This document shows, in pieces, positions 25,600 to 34,179 of a DNA stretch of 39,096 bases. Below the pieces are notes generated by a model that searched no databases, was not told the origin of the DNA, and worked only from the letters and a program-made list of their open reading frames with translations. The translations under genes were made by a program, and so were the position numbers. The stretch's first letter is position 1; every line of letters begins with the position of its first letter. The DNA comes from Roseburia sp. (lineage in GTDB: Bacteria > Bacillota > Clostridia > Lachnospirales > Lachnospiraceae): positions 1 through 39,096 of the forward strand of contig JAMPFA010000017.1 in assembly GCA_023664725.1 (NCBI GenBank). Direction: 5' to 3'.

Positions 25600-26124
25600 C
25601 TACAATTTATCAAGATATTCCCTTTCTTCTTGCCTGCTTAGCTCTCTATCAAGAGAATCCTGCGCAATATAGGAGAGATTTGCTTTATCCCGGCTCATTT
25701 TATCTATCGGAATAAATTCCGGCTCCCTGCCATAATAGGCATAATATTTTAATATTGCTTCAATATCCATATCTTCTACCGGAGGCAGCATCTCCCCTGA
25801 AAAATATGTACCACGGCAATAATCAATCATCTTACGAGTCGTAGAATCATCAATCTGATCTCCCACTATACCAAACTTCTGTATAACAGAAGCGGTGTCT
25901 GCTATAAACAATTCATATGCTGATTTACTGCTTGAATAAACCAAAGAGGCATGATTCCTCTCCATACTAATCTCATTTTCCAAATCTACTTCCTGATAGG
26001 AAACCATATACAAGCCAAGTGGGATTCTCTCGCTAAAAGGTAAATTCTCCAATTCCTTTGTATCAACTGTTTCGTCCACAATCTTCGCAAATTCCTCAAC
26101 CAAAGAAACAGCAACATATCGCAT
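25600..26124 (-). pseudogene. Helicase tail piece between the ATPase core and HNH
   Basis: 174 residues without a motif I recognise (SERIPLGLYMVSYQEVDLE, ILKYYAYYGREPEF, LDRELSRQEEREYLDKL). It is in the same frame as the HNH piece 15 bases further on. It is joined to the helicase C-terminal core by removing one copy of the 14-bp repeat at 26129-26156. It is therefore the linker region of a helicase-HNH protein rather than a separate gene. Confidence 0.7.
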
Positions 26125-26128
26125 ATTC

Positions 26129-26156
26129 TGCTTTCTATATTCTACTTTCTATATTC
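26129..26156. repeat. 14-bp tandem duplication that breaks the helicase frame
   Basis: Plus-strand units tgctttctatattc (26129-26142) and tactttctatattc (26143-26156) differ at one base. Because 14 is not a multiple of 3, the extra unit shifts the frame. Removing one unit joins the pieces ...KETAEYRKQNMRYVAV... in frame. Confidence 0.85.
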
Positions 26157-26552
26157 AGCAGTTTCTTTATCCTTCACAGGTGATCCTTCCAACAAGATAC
26201 TTTCTGGTGATTCAAAAGCAATCTTATCTTCCCAATTATCAATAAAACTAACAATATACGCTTCTTTCGTTCCTCCCTGTGCCTCTCCTCTAAGTGCTCT
26301 TCCTACCATTTGTGTCATCAAAACACGTGATACTGTCGGTCTTGTCAAAAATACAGTCTTAGTCTGCGGAAGATCCGTTCCCTCGGTAAGAATATTAACA
26401 TTAATCAAAACTTGTATCTCACCTTTTCTATATCTTTCAACAGCCTCATCATTTTCCTCCTTTGATCGATTCACTCCTGTTATAGAATCCCGCAATGATG
26501 AAACTACAAAATCCGTCTTAATATTATTACCATACTCTATTGCATGCATCAC
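26142..26552 (-). pseudogene. DEAD/DEAH helicase, second RecA-like domain
   Basis: 136 residues covering helicase motifs of superfamily 2: TDFVVSSLRD, VLINVNILTEGTDLPQTKTV (motif V region) and MTQMVGRALRG (motif VI, the arginine-finger region). The piece starts close to motif IV; most of the sequence between motif II and this point is missing. It ends at a TAG created within the 14-bp tandem repeat. Confidence 0.8.
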
Positions 26553-27111
26553 TTTTGACTTCGTCTATAATCTTTCTATAAGTTCTTGCTACAGAGTGAT
26601 GTGCCTCATCAATTACCAGAAATAAATCACTTCTGTCCATCCACTTGTCAAGAACTGCAAGATTTTTTACTATACTGTCTTTTCCACAAATAAGTATGTC
26701 CTCGTCTCCCTGAATATCTTTTGGCTTATCATGTTTTCCAGATATAATTCTATACTTATATGAAATCCTGCTTGTCAGAAAATCTGAACCGTCACTAGCC
26801 TTTTTATCACTATTTATCACAAAAGTTTCTGCCGCCTGATCTAACAGAAGATGCCTATGAGCAATCCAAAGCACTTTCTTCCCTTTATCTGTTGCATTCT
26901 TTAAAAGCCAGTATGTAGCAGTCATCGTTTTCCCTGCTCCAGTCGGCAAAACAAGCAGGCCATTAAATTCATCTTTTTTGTTTATCTCACTCATTTTCTT
27001 CATTGCTGTCTCTTGAAATTTATGTAGCACTATATTGCTTTTTTCCGGTGAGATTTCCACCGTAGCAGCATTTCTATTGTCATACTTTGGCATCGTCTGC
27101 CCCTCATCCAT
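26527..27111 (-). pseudogene. DEAD/DEAH helicase, first RecA-like domain
   Basis: 194 residues with motif I VLPTGAGKTMTA, motif Ia-like LWIAHRHLLLDQAA and motif II VIDEAHHSVART (DEAH). The N-terminal Q-type segment (LHKFQETAMKKM) precedes motif I. After IIDEVKSDA the frame runs into the second-domain piece in another frame, with motif III and roughly 150 or more residues missing, which indicates an internal deletion near 26555. This is the 5' end of the locus. The start could be the first ATG or the internal MPKYDN. Confidence 0.8.
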
Positions 27112-27186
27112 AAATGTTTACAAATTTTATTATATATTATACAGCTTATATTAGCAAAAGGTTTTGCAATTGTTTATCAATTTTTC

Positions 27187-27265
27187 GTAACTATTTAGCC
27201 TTCGGCTTCATAGTTACTGGAATCCGCCCCATTTAAAGTTTGCCTGCGGCAAAGGGGCGGATTCC
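27187..27265. repeat. Pair of strong inverted repeats between prfA and the helicase
   Basis: Hairpin A (27187-27217) pairs GTAACTAT with ATAGTTAC around an inner AGCC/GGCT. Hairpin B (27219-27265) has perfect 12-base arms GGAATCCGCCCC / GGGGCGGATTCC, with an inner TTTGCC-tgc-GGCAAA stem. The only break in B is an 8-base bulge. Neither has a clear T tract. They could be a structured RNA, a mobile-element end or a repetitive palindromic element. Confidence 0.6.
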
Positions 27266-27382
27266 TGGCTTTTGAACATCCTTGGCTGCATCCTCATATG
27301 ATCCCTCTATGCTGCCACCAAACTCCAGTACAATAAATGAAATATCAGGGAAAAGCATTTTATCCACCCGCACATACTCATC
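27233..27382 (-). other. Short open frame in the 338-base gap before the helicase, possible gene remnant
   Basis: Between a TAG and a TAA the minus strand reads about 49 residues of protein-like sequence (DEYVRVDKMLFPDISFIVLE... ending RPFAAGKL). No ribosome site or family is recognised, and its end lies in the large hairpin. I read it as a possible decayed gene tail, weakly supported. The rest of 27112-27449 holds the hairpins and the prfA terminator. Confidence 0.2.
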
Positions 27383-27394
27383 CTAAAATAGAAC

Positions 27395-27433
27395 AAGCCG
27401 CAAGCCCTTTGGAATTCATAGGCTTTACGGCTT
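27395..27433 (-). terminator. Rho-independent terminator after prfA
   Basis: Minus-strand AAGCCG/CGGCTT plus an inner AAGCC/GGCTT stem with a loop of about 14 bases, followed by GTTCTATTTT, 17 bases beyond the prfA stop. Confidence 0.65.
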
Positions 27434-27449
27434 ACTTCTAAGTAAAAAA

Positions 27450-28523
27450 CTATCCCTCATTCATATTTGCCAGCTTCGCCGCCTGATCCGCTGCAATACA
27501 GGCATCAATAATCTCCTGGATATCCCCATTCATAATCTTATCCAGTTTATAGAGGGTAAGGTTGATCCTGTGGTCTGTCACCCTCCCCTGAGGAAAGTTA
27601 TAAGTGCGGATTTTTTCAGAGCGATCCCCTGTTCCAATCTGGCTCCTCCGCTCTGCAGATTCCGCATCCTGGCGTTTCTGAAGCTCCATATCATAAAGCT
27701 TTGCACGGAGCAGGGCAAATGCCTTCTCCTTGTTTTGAAGCTGGGATTTCTCCGTCTGGCTGTAAATTACGATTCCAGTAGGATAATGGGTCAGGCGCAC
27801 GGCAGAGTCTGTAGTGTTGACACACTGTCCGCCGTTTCCCGATGCCCGCATCACATCGATACGGATATCTTTTTCGTCAATCTCGATATCTACTTCCTCA
27901 GCCTCCGGCATCACTGCCACAGTGATGGTAGAAGTGTGGATGCGCCCGCCGGACTCCGTCTCCGGCACCCTCTGTACCCGGTGTACCCCGGATTCATATT
28001 TTAACACGGAGTAAGCTCCCTGGCCTGTCACCATAAAGGTCACATTCTTCATGCCGCCAATGCCAATCTCCTCACATTCCGCCATCTCCACTTTCCAGCG
28101 CTGGCCCTCCGCATAATGTACATACATACGGTAGATTTCCGCAGCAAATAAAGCCGCCTCATCACCGCCGGCGCCTGCACGGATTTCCACGATCACGTTT
28201 TTATCATCGTTGGGATCCTTGGGGAGAAGAAGAATCTTTAATCTGTTTTCCAGCTCCTCCACTTTCTGTTTTGACTCGTTTAACTCCTCTTTTGCCAGTG
28301 CCTTGAGCTCCTCGTCGCTCTCCTCCTCCAACATGGCAAGAGAATCCTCGATATTCTGCTGATTCTGTTTATACTCTTTATAGGCCTCCACAATGGGGGT
28401 CAGATCACTCTGCTCTTTCATAAGTTTGCGGAAACGCACCGCATCCCCTGCCACATCCGGCTCGCTGAGCTGATTTAACACTTCCTCCAAACGGATGACC
28501 AAATCCTCTAATTTATCAAACAT
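27450..28523 (-). CDS. prfA: Peptide chain release factor 1
   Basis: Recognises UAA and UAG and triggers peptide release. The codon-reading PxT motif is PET (187-189, in [13 protein letters not shown]) and the catalytic GGQ is at 231-233 (GNGGQCVN). PxT rather than SPF marks RF1. I prefer the ATG at 28523 (MFDKLEDLV), which gives 357 residues and an ATGTTTGA overlap with the prmC stop, over the ATG three codons upstream. prmC, which methylates this GGQ glutamine, lies directly upstream. Confidence 0.97.
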   Translation of the reverse strand: MFDKLEDLVIRLEEVLNQLSEPDVAGDAVRFRKLMKEQSDLTPIVEAYKEYKQNQQNIEDSLAMLEEESDEELKALAKEELNESKQKVEELENRLKILLLPKDPNDDKNVIVEIRAGAGGDEAALFAAEIYRMYVHYAEGQRWKVEMAECEEIGIGGMKNVTFMVTGQGAYSVLKYESGVHRVQRVPETESGGRIHTSTITVAVMPEAEEVDIEIDEKDIRIDVMRASGNGGQCVNTTDSAVRLTHYPTGIVIYSQTEKSQLQNKEKAFALLRAKLYDMELQKRQDAESAERRSQIGTGDRSEKIRTYNFPQGRVTDHRINLTLYKLDKIMNGDIQEIIDACIAADQAAKLANMNEG

Positions 28524-29355
28524 ATCCTTCATCCTTTCCTGCTGCCACCCGGTCTAAACCTGCCAGGTCTTTTATCACTTTTATCTCCCTGTAGCCTTTC
28601 TGCCAAAACAGCTCCCTGACGGCTTCCCCCTGGTCATATCCAATCTCCACCATAAGGCGTCCTCCGGGGTTTAAATGCTTTCTCCCTTCCTCTGCCAGTA
28701 TCCGGTAAAATTTCAGGCCGTCCCCTTCACCGTCCAGTGCAAGCATGGGTTCAAAATCCCGGACTTCCGGCATCAGTCCTTTTATCACTTCTGTTGGAAT
28801 GTAGGGGGGGTTAGAGAGGATCACATCAAATTTTCTGTCTATCTTTTCAAACATATCGCTTTTATAAAACAAAACTTCCGCTTTGTTTTCTTTTGCATTC
28901 CCTTTTGCCACCTGCAAAGCAGGCTGTGACACATCCGCTGCCCAGACTTTTACATCCGGCCTTAATTTTGCAATGCTTACGGCAATACACCCGGAACCTG
29001 TGCAGATATCCAAAATTTCCATGCCGGGAGTGATTACCTTTAACGCCTCCTCCACCAGGATCTCTGTATCCTGCCTTGGAATCAGCACACTGGAATCTAC
29101 ATGAAATGTCAGGCCCATAAATTCCTGTTCCCCGGTGATATATTGAAGAGGGACATGGGATGCCCTTTTTTCAAGCAGCATTTTATACTGTCTGCTCTGC
29201 TCATACTCCATTTCCCCGCCGCCGTACATGTAATAGAAATTCCTGTCAATTCGGCAGACAAAGGATAAAAGCAGCCATGCGTCTGTGGCCGCATCCGGGA
29301 TTTCAGCCGCCAAAAGCCGCTTTTCCCCCTGCCCCAAAGTCTCCCGATATGTCAT
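28516..29355 (-). CDS. prmC: Release-factor glutamine methyltransferase
   Basis: Methylates the GGQ glutamine of release factors using SAM. The Rossmann SAM site is [14 protein letters not shown] (117-130), and the catalytic NPPY is at 182-185. The N-terminal helical domain is present and 279 residues is normal. The start has GGAGGAAGCT upstream. It overlaps prfA by 8 bases, its substrate gene. Confidence 0.96.
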   Translation of the reverse strand: MTYRETLGQGEKRLLAAEIPDAATDAWLLLSFVCRIDRNFYYMYGGGEMEYEQSRQYKMLLEKRASHVPLQYITGEQEFMGLTFHVDSSVLIPRQDTEILVEEALKVITPGMEILDICTGSGCIAVSIAKLRPDVKVWAADVSQPALQVAKGNAKENKAEVLFYKSDMFEKIDRKFDVILSNPPYIPTEVIKGLMPEVRDFEPMLALDGEGDGLKFYRILAEEGRKHLNPGGRLMVEIGYDQGEAVRELFWQKGYREIKVIKDLAGLDRVAAGKDEGYV

Positions 29356-29376
29356 AGCTTCCTCCGTCTTTTACAT

Positions 29377-30303
29377 TTACGAAAAGTTCTCTTTCAGATA
29401 ACCCCGCCAGTCAAACACCGCCTCCACAGAGGCAATCCCTACCTCGATCATGGAATCCTCCGGCTCTCTTGTGGTAATTTTTTGAAGCATCAGCCCCGGC
29501 CTGCTCAAAAGATTTACCAGCCAATTGTCTTTTCTCCCCGCCAGCCGGATAAACTCATAGGAGATTCCTGCAATAACCGGGATTAAGAGCAAACGAAGGA
29601 GCAGCCTAAGCCACCTGGACTCCACATAGATAAACATAAAGAGCAGAATGCTTATGAGCATGACAAACAAAAGAAAACTGGTTCCGCAGCGCTTATGCTG
29701 CCTGGAACTTTTTCTCACATTTTCCACTGTAAGCTCCATACCGCCCTCAATGCAATTAATGCACTTATGCTCCGCACCATGATACATATACACTCGTTTG
29801 ATATCCGGCATCAGGGAAATCCCCGCCACATAGCCCACGAAGATCACAAGGCGCAAAATCCCCTCCAACAGGGCAACTGCCATATGGGAAGATATATATT
29901 TCTGGAAAATAAGGGAAATCCCGTAGGGAAGCAAAACAAAAATTCCCACTGCCAGGATAACGGAAACACACACCGTCGCTGCCATGGCAAGATCTTCTTT
30001 CTTTTTATCTCCGGAGGTATCTGTTTTCACATCTCCTTCTGCCTCTTCCTCCTCAAAAAATGAAGCGGAAAATGTTAGGCAGCGCATACCAAGCGCCAGC
30101 GATTCTATAAAACGAAATACTCCCCGCAAAAAAGGGATATTCCTAATCTTTTCATTCTGGATGATTCCTTTGTATTCGGAAACTTCCACTTCTATTTCCT
30201 GATCCGGCTTTCGGACTGCAACGGCATATTTCTCCTTGTTTTGCATCATAATGCCCTCCATCACCGCCTGGCCGCCGATTCCTGAGTACTTCATCCATTC
30301 CAC
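29377..30303 (-). CDS. DUF1385 family membrane protein
   Basis: A 308-residue protein beginning with the family signature SGIGGQAVMEGIMM and containing MYHGAEHKCINCIE and RCGTSFLLFVML. About four to six membrane segments are seen, in two groups (around residues 105-185 and 210-245). The function of the family is unknown. It commonly sits next to rpmE and prmC-prfA in Clostridia, as here. An ATG three codons in (30294) has better spacing from AGAGGTGG and may be the real start. Confidence 0.88.
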   Translation of the reverse strand: MEWMKYSGIGGQAVMEGIMMQNKEKYAVAVRKPDQEIEVEVSEYKGIIQNEKIRNIPFLRGVFRFIESLALGMRCLTFSASFFEEEEAEGDVKTDTSGDKKKEDLAMAATVCVSVILAVGIFVLLPYGISLIFQKYISSHMAVALLEGILRLVIFVGYVAGISLMPDIKRVYMYHGAEHKCINCIEGGMELTVENVRKSSRQHKRCGTSFLLFVMLISILLFMFIYVESRWLRLLLRLLLIPVIAGISYEFIRLAGRKDNWLVNLLSRPGLMLQKITTREPEDSMIEVGIASVEAVFDWRGYLKENFS

Positions 30304-30348
30304 CTCTCATTTGATGTTACTGTTCACTCTATTTGACGCCACTAAGGC

Positions 30349-30386
30349 AAAAAAGGTTGAGATTATATGAATTAACCTCAACCTTG
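30349..30386 (-). terminator. Rho-independent terminator after rpmE
   Basis: Arms AAGGTTGAG / CTCAACCTT with a 15-base loop, followed by TTTT on the minus strand, 17 bases past the rpmE stop and ahead of the DUF1385-prmC-prfA genes. Confidence 0.85.
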
Positions 30387-30402
30387 TCATGCACTGTATA
30401 TT

Positions 30403-30606
30403 CTACTTATTCATGCCATATTTTCTGTTGAACTTATCAATACGTCCACGAGCCTGAGCAGCTTTCTGCTGTCCGGTATAGAACGGATGGCATTTAGAAC
30501 AGATTTCAACATGAATATCCTGCTTTGTAGAACCTGTAACGAAAGTGTTGCCGCAGTTACATGTCACAGTTGCCTGATAATAATCTGGATGGATTCCTTC
30601 TCTCAC
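30403..30606 (-). CDS. rpmE: 50S ribosomal protein L31
   Basis: A 67-residue L31 of the zinc-binding type, with CNCGNTF and [10 protein letters not shown] supplying four cysteines. A longer frame starts at an ATG six codons upstream, but the GTG at 30606 (protein [10 protein letters not shown]) follows GAGGTGAG at good spacing and matches the family start. It has its own promoter and terminator. Confidence 0.96.
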   Translation of the reverse strand: MREGIHPDYYQATVTCNCGNTFVTGSTKQDIHVEICSKCHPFYTGQQKAAQARGRIDKFNRKYGMNK

Positions 30607-30707
30607 GTTTCTCACCTCACACATTTATTATTCTGCTTTTTACCTGCAAAAGCAAGTAAACACGATTTCTATTCTTGTCTATTTACATCCCGATAAACAG
30701 CTTTCTT

Positions 30708-30736
30708 AGTATAACACAGCAAAAACCTGAATGCAA
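30708..30736 (-). promoter_or_regulatory. rpmE promoter
   Basis: TTGCAT (30731-30736, minus strand), 17-base spacer, TATACT (30708-30713), in the gap between rho and rpmE. Start predicted near 30700. Confidence 0.75.
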
Positions 30737-30753
30737 GTTTTTTCAAAAATTTT

Positions 30754-32166
30754 TTATAACCTTGTTTTTTTCACCATCTGAATATACTCTTTATTGCTCT
30801 TTGTCCGGGCAAACATATTTAACACCGTCTCCACCGCATCGTCAGATTTTGAGCCGTTAAAGGCTTTCCGCATAATATCCACAGCTTCCTGCTCCTCCCG
30901 ATCCAAAAGAAGATCTTCTCTTCTTGTGCCGGATTTTACAATGTCGATGGCAGGAAATACTCGTTTTTCTGACAATTTCCTATCTAAAACAAGCTCCATA
31001 TTTCCGGTTCCCTTAAATTCCTCAAACACCACATCGTCCATCTTGCTCCCCGTATCCACAAGGGCAGTTGCAAGGATCGTCAGGCTTCCTCCCTCTCTCA
31101 TATTCCTTGCCGCACCGAAGAAACGCTTTGGCATATGAAGGGCTGCCGGGTCCAAACCACCGGATAATGTCCTTCCGCTGGGGGGAACTGTCAGGTTGTA
31201 TGCCCTTGCCAGACGCGTGATGCTGTCCAAAAGGATCATAACCTCCTTGTGATGCTCCACCAGACGCTTTGCCCGCTCGATAACCATCTCAGACACACGC
31301 TTGTGGTGTTCTGGCAGTTCATCAAAGGTGGAATAGATAACCTCCACATTTTTCCCCTCGATGGCCTCCTTGATATCCGTCACTTCCTCGGGACGCTCGT
31401 CAATGAGCAGGATGATCAGATGCATGTCCGGGTTGGCTGCTGTGACAGATTTTGCAATCTGCTTTAACAGTGTGGTTTTTCCTGCTTTTGGCTGGGAAAC
31501 GATCATCCCCCTCTGTCCCTTTCCAATAGGGGAGACAAGATCTACAATACGCATGGCAACAGATGATTTTCCCGGCTGCTCCAAACGAATTCTCTCATTT
31601 GGGAAAATCGGTGTCATATCTTCAAAATTCTTTCTCTGCTGTGCCACAATTGGCAGAAAACCGTTTATGGTGGACACATACAAAAGTGCGCTGAACTTCT
31701 CCTGCTGGGTCTTGATCCTGGTGTTTCCGCAGACGATATCCCCTGTCTTTAAATTAAACCTGCGGATCTGTGAGGGGGACACATACACATCCTTATCTCC
31801 CGGCAGATAATTTTCACTTCGGATAAACCCGTAACCATCCGGCATTACCTCCAGGATTCCGTTTGCAGTGATGCCGCTGTCAAGTTCTTCTTTCTCCTGC
31901 TGGGCGGCCTTGTCCTTTTCCTCCCGGCTTTTGTCACTTTCCCTGTCGGTTTTTTCTTCCGCTCCCGTCTCCGGCTTTGCCGACCCTTTCTCTGACCCGC
32001 TTGTCTCCGCTTTTTCTTCCGGCTTTTCTTTCGCTTCCTTTTCATCCTCTTTCAGCATTAGCTCCACCAGCTCGCTTTTCTTTAAGCCGGACAAATGCTT
32101 AAGGCCTCTTGCTTTTGCCAAATCACGCAATACCGTTACGGCTAAACTCTCATACTTTTCTCTCAT
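30754..32166 (-). CDS. rho: Transcription termination factor Rho
   Basis: Hexameric RNA helicase that ends transcription. The N-terminal helical domain (residues 1-40, LRDLAKARGLKHLSGLKKSE) is followed by an extra charged Lys/Glu-rich segment at about 41-97. Next comes the cold-shock-like RNA-binding domain (ANGILEVMPDGYGFIRSENY), then the ATPase with Walker A QPKAGKTT (225-232) and Walker B LIILLIDERPEEV. The insert makes the protein 470 residues, compared with about 420 in E. coli; similar inserts are known in other Gram-positive Rhos. Start follows AGGAGAATAAGT. Confidence 0.97.
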   Translation of the reverse strand: MREKYESLAVTVLRDLAKARGLKHLSGLKKSELVELMLKEDEKEAKEKPEEKAETSGSEKGSAKPETGAEEKTDRESDKSREEKDKAAQQEKEELDSGITANGILEVMPDGYGFIRSENYLPGDKDVYVSPSQIRRFNLKTGDIVCGNTRIKTQQEKFSALLYVSTINGFLPIVAQQRKNFEDMTPIFPNERIRLEQPGKSSVAMRIVDLVSPIGKGQRGMIVSQPKAGKTTLLKQIAKSVTAANPDMHLIILLIDERPEEVTDIKEAIEGKNVEVIYSTFDELPEHHKRVSEMVIERAKRLVEHHKEVMILLDSITRLARAYNLTVPPSGRTLSGGLDPAALHMPKRFFGAARNMREGGSLTILATALVDTGSKMDDVVFEEFKGTGNMELVLDRKLSEKRVFPAIDIVKSGTRREDLLLDREEQEAVDIMRKAFNGSKSDDAVETVLNMFARTKSNKEYIQMVKKTRL

Positions 32167-32242
32167 ACTTATTCTCCTACTAAATCATACCATGGGATAT
32201 CTGTCTGAAATGACAACGACCACTACGTCCAATGATTTAATC

Positions 32243-32248
32243 ATTATA
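32243..32248 (-). promoter_or_regulatory. rho promoter -10 element
   Basis: TATAAT on the minus strand about 75 bases before the rho start. The -35 region (around TTTCAA) is weak. It is divergent from the malic enzyme promoter. Confidence 0.5.
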
Positions 32249-32281
32249 CAATAACTTTTCGGAAATTGAAAGCCCTTTTTC

Positions 32282-32310
32282 TTGAATTGTGTTTTTTTTA
32301 ATGCTATGAT
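32282..32310 (+). promoter_or_regulatory. Malic enzyme promoter
   Basis: TTGAAT (32282-32287), 17-base spacer, TATGAT (32305-32310), start about 32317, just ahead of AAAAGGAG and the ATG at 32343. Confidence 0.8.
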
Positions 32311-32342
32311 GGTATCAGTATGATGAAAAGGAGCTTTTTACT

Positions 32343-33497
32343 ATGGATTACGGAGAAAGAGCGTTAATCGCCCATAAAGAATGGAACGGAAAGTTAGAGA
32401 CAACCTCAAAATCACCAGTGAGGGACAGGGATGCCTTGTCCATCGCCTACACGCCGGGAGTTGCGGAACCCTGCAAAGTAATTGCAAAAGATAAGGAGCA
32501 GGCCTACACCTACACCATGAAGGCCAACACCGTGGCTGTGGTATCCGACGGAAGCGCAGTTCTCGGCCTTGGAAATATCGGCCCTTATGCCGCCATGCCT
32601 GTAATGGAGGGCAAATGTGTGCTGTTTAAGGAATTTGGCAATGTAAACGCCGTTCCCATCTGCCTTGACACCCAGGATACGGAAGAAATCATTCAAAGTG
32701 TAAAAAATATCGCCCCGGCTTTCGGCGGCATCAACTTAGAAGACATTTCCGCCCCCAGATGTTTTGAAATTGAGGAGCGGTTAAAAGAAATACTTGACAT
32801 CCCTGTGTTCCACGATGACCAGCACGGAACTGCTATTGTGGTTTTGGCAGGAATCATCAATGGTTTAAAGGTCACAGGAAAACAGAAGGAGAACTGTAAG
32901 GTAGTGGTAAACGGTGCCGGTTCCGCCGGAGTTGCCATCACAAAACTGCTGTTATCCTACGGTTTCCCCAATATCACCATGTGCGACAAAGAGGGGATCA
33001 TCGGAAAAGATTACCCCAATTTAAACTGGATGCAGCAGAACATGACAGAGGTCACCAACCTTTCTAATGCAAAGGGCACATTAAAAGATGCATTAAAAGG
33101 AGCTGACATATTTGTGGGAGTTTCCGCCCCCGGCATCGTCACCCCAGAGATGGTTTCTTCCATGAATAAGGACGCCATCCTCTTTGCCATGGCAAACCCT
33201 GTGCCGGAGATCATGCCGGATATAGCAAAAGCTGCCGGGGCAAAGGTTGTGGGAACCGGACGGAGCGATTTCCCAAATCAGGTGAATAACGTAGTGGCTT
33301 TCCCCGGCATCTTTAAAGGGGCTTTGGAGGGACGTGCCACTCAGATCACTGAGGCCATGAAGCTAGCAGCAGCAAAAGCTATTGCAGGGCTGGTCAGCGA
33401 CGATCAGTTAAACGAAAACTTTATTATGCCAGAGGCATTTGACCCAAGAGTTGCCCAGGTGGTAAGCGATGCCGTGAAAGCCCACATCAATGACTGA
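32343..33497 (+). CDS. NAD(P)-dependent malic enzyme
   Basis: Oxidative decarboxylation of malate to pyruvate. The family blocks are present: AYTPGVAEPCKVI, FGNVNAVPICLDTQDTEE, FHDDQHGTAIVVLAG (metal and malate site) and the NAD-binding VNGAGSAGVAITKLL. At 384 residues it is the short bacterial form without a phosphotransacetylase domain. Cofactor preference is not readable with certainty. It is a single-gene unit with its own promoter and an AAAAGGAG ribosome site. Confidence 0.94.
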   Translation: MDYGERALIAHKEWNGKLETTSKSPVRDRDALSIAYTPGVAEPCKVIAKDKEQAYTYTMKANTVAVVSDGSAVLGLGNIGPYAAMPVMEGKCVLFKEFGNVNAVPICLDTQDTEEIIQSVKNIAPAFGGINLEDISAPRCFEIEERLKEILDIPVFHDDQHGTAIVVLAGIINGLKVTGKQKENCKVVVNGAGSAGVAITKLLLSYGFPNITMCDKEGIIGKDYPNLNWMQQNMTEVTNLSNAKGTLKDALKGADIFVGVSAPGIVTPEMVSSMNKDAILFAMANPVPEIMPDIAKAAGAKVVGTGRSDFPNQVNNVVAFPGIFKGALEGRATQITEAMKLAAAKAIAGLVSDDQLNENFIMPEAFDPRVAQVVSDAVKAHIND

Positions 33498-33560
33498 ACA
33501 TAGAAAGCAGGCTTACCGGGGACGGGCCCAAAAAACTTTTACTTGCGCCCCTTTGGAGCG

Positions 33561-33588
33561 CTGACAAAAAGCGGGTGTTAAATACTAT
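33561..33588 (+). promoter_or_regulatory. Candidate promoter for the DUF4364 gene
   Basis: CTGACA (33561-33566), 16-base spacer, TACTAT (33583-33588), about 45 bases before the ATG. Confidence 0.45.
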
Positions 33589-33633
33589 ACACAAAACGTT
33601 AAAAGAGACAAAAAGCTATCAAGGAGGAGATAT

Positions 33634-34149
33634 ATGGCAGAGCCAAATACAGTCTACCGAATTACCATGTTAGCCATGTTGGACAAAGTGGATTTTCCCC
33701 TTTCCAATACACAGATCTCCAATTTTTTTCTAGATAGAGATTACACAGACTATTTTACCATACAGCAGGTGCTAAGCGGGCTTTTGGAATCCGGGCTGAT
33801 CCGGGAGGAGGACACCTTTAACAGCACCCGCTATTCGATCACAGACGAAGGAAGAAAAACACTTTCTCTCCTTTCGGATAAACTTAACCCGGATATTTTA
33901 GCGGATTTGATCGATTTCTTTCAGGAAAACAAAATCAAATTCAGAAACGACAACTCCGTTTCTTCCAATTATTACAAAGCGATACCTAATGGCTTTGACG
34001 TGCGCTGTCAGCTAAAGGGAAAAAATACTGCCATTTTAGATGTCACTCTGCATGTGACGGACATCGCACAGGCAAAAGCCATCTGTGAAAACTGGAAGAA
34101 AAACTATATGGACGTTTACGCCTGTCTGGTGGACACTTTAATACAATGA
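33634..34149 (+). CDS. DUF4364 family protein (winged-helix)
   Basis: A 171-residue protein of the DUF4364 family. The N-terminal half reads as a winged helix (LSNTQISNFFLDRDYTD, QVLSGLLESGLI, RYSITDEGRKTL). The C-terminal half is a small alpha/beta domain (FDVRCQLKGKNTAILDVTLHV). It is common in Clostridia and its function is unknown; a transcription factor role is plausible. AAGGAGGAGATAT precedes the ATG. It converges on asnB with only 11 bases between the stops. Confidence 0.88.
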   Translation: MAEPNTVYRITMLAMLDKVDFPLSNTQISNFFLDRDYTDYFTIQQVLSGLLESGLIREEDTFNSTRYSITDEGRKTLSLLSDKLNPDILADLIDFFQENKIKFRNDNSVSSNYYKAIPNGFDVRCQLKGKNTAILDVTLHVTDIAQAKAICENWKKNYMDVYACLVDTLIQ

Positions 34150-34152
34150 AGA

Positions 34153-34179
34153 ATCATATTTCATACAATCCGAATATGA
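34153..34179. other. Inverted repeat at the convergent DUF4364/asnB junction
   Basis: ATCATATT and AATATGAT form an 8-bp stem over the asnB stop and its last codons. There is no long T tract, so any role as a bidirectional terminator is uncertain. Confidence 0.3.

Noticed and set aside
25600-25602. Pyrrolysine or programmed readthrough at the helicase TAG
   Set aside because: The gene carries other disabling lesions (deletion, duplication), so decay explains the stop more simply.
23321-27450. CRISPR array, tRNA attachment site or transposase in the accessory island
   Set aside because: I found no direct-repeat array, no tRNA gene and no recombinase-like sequence; only short inverted repeats are present.
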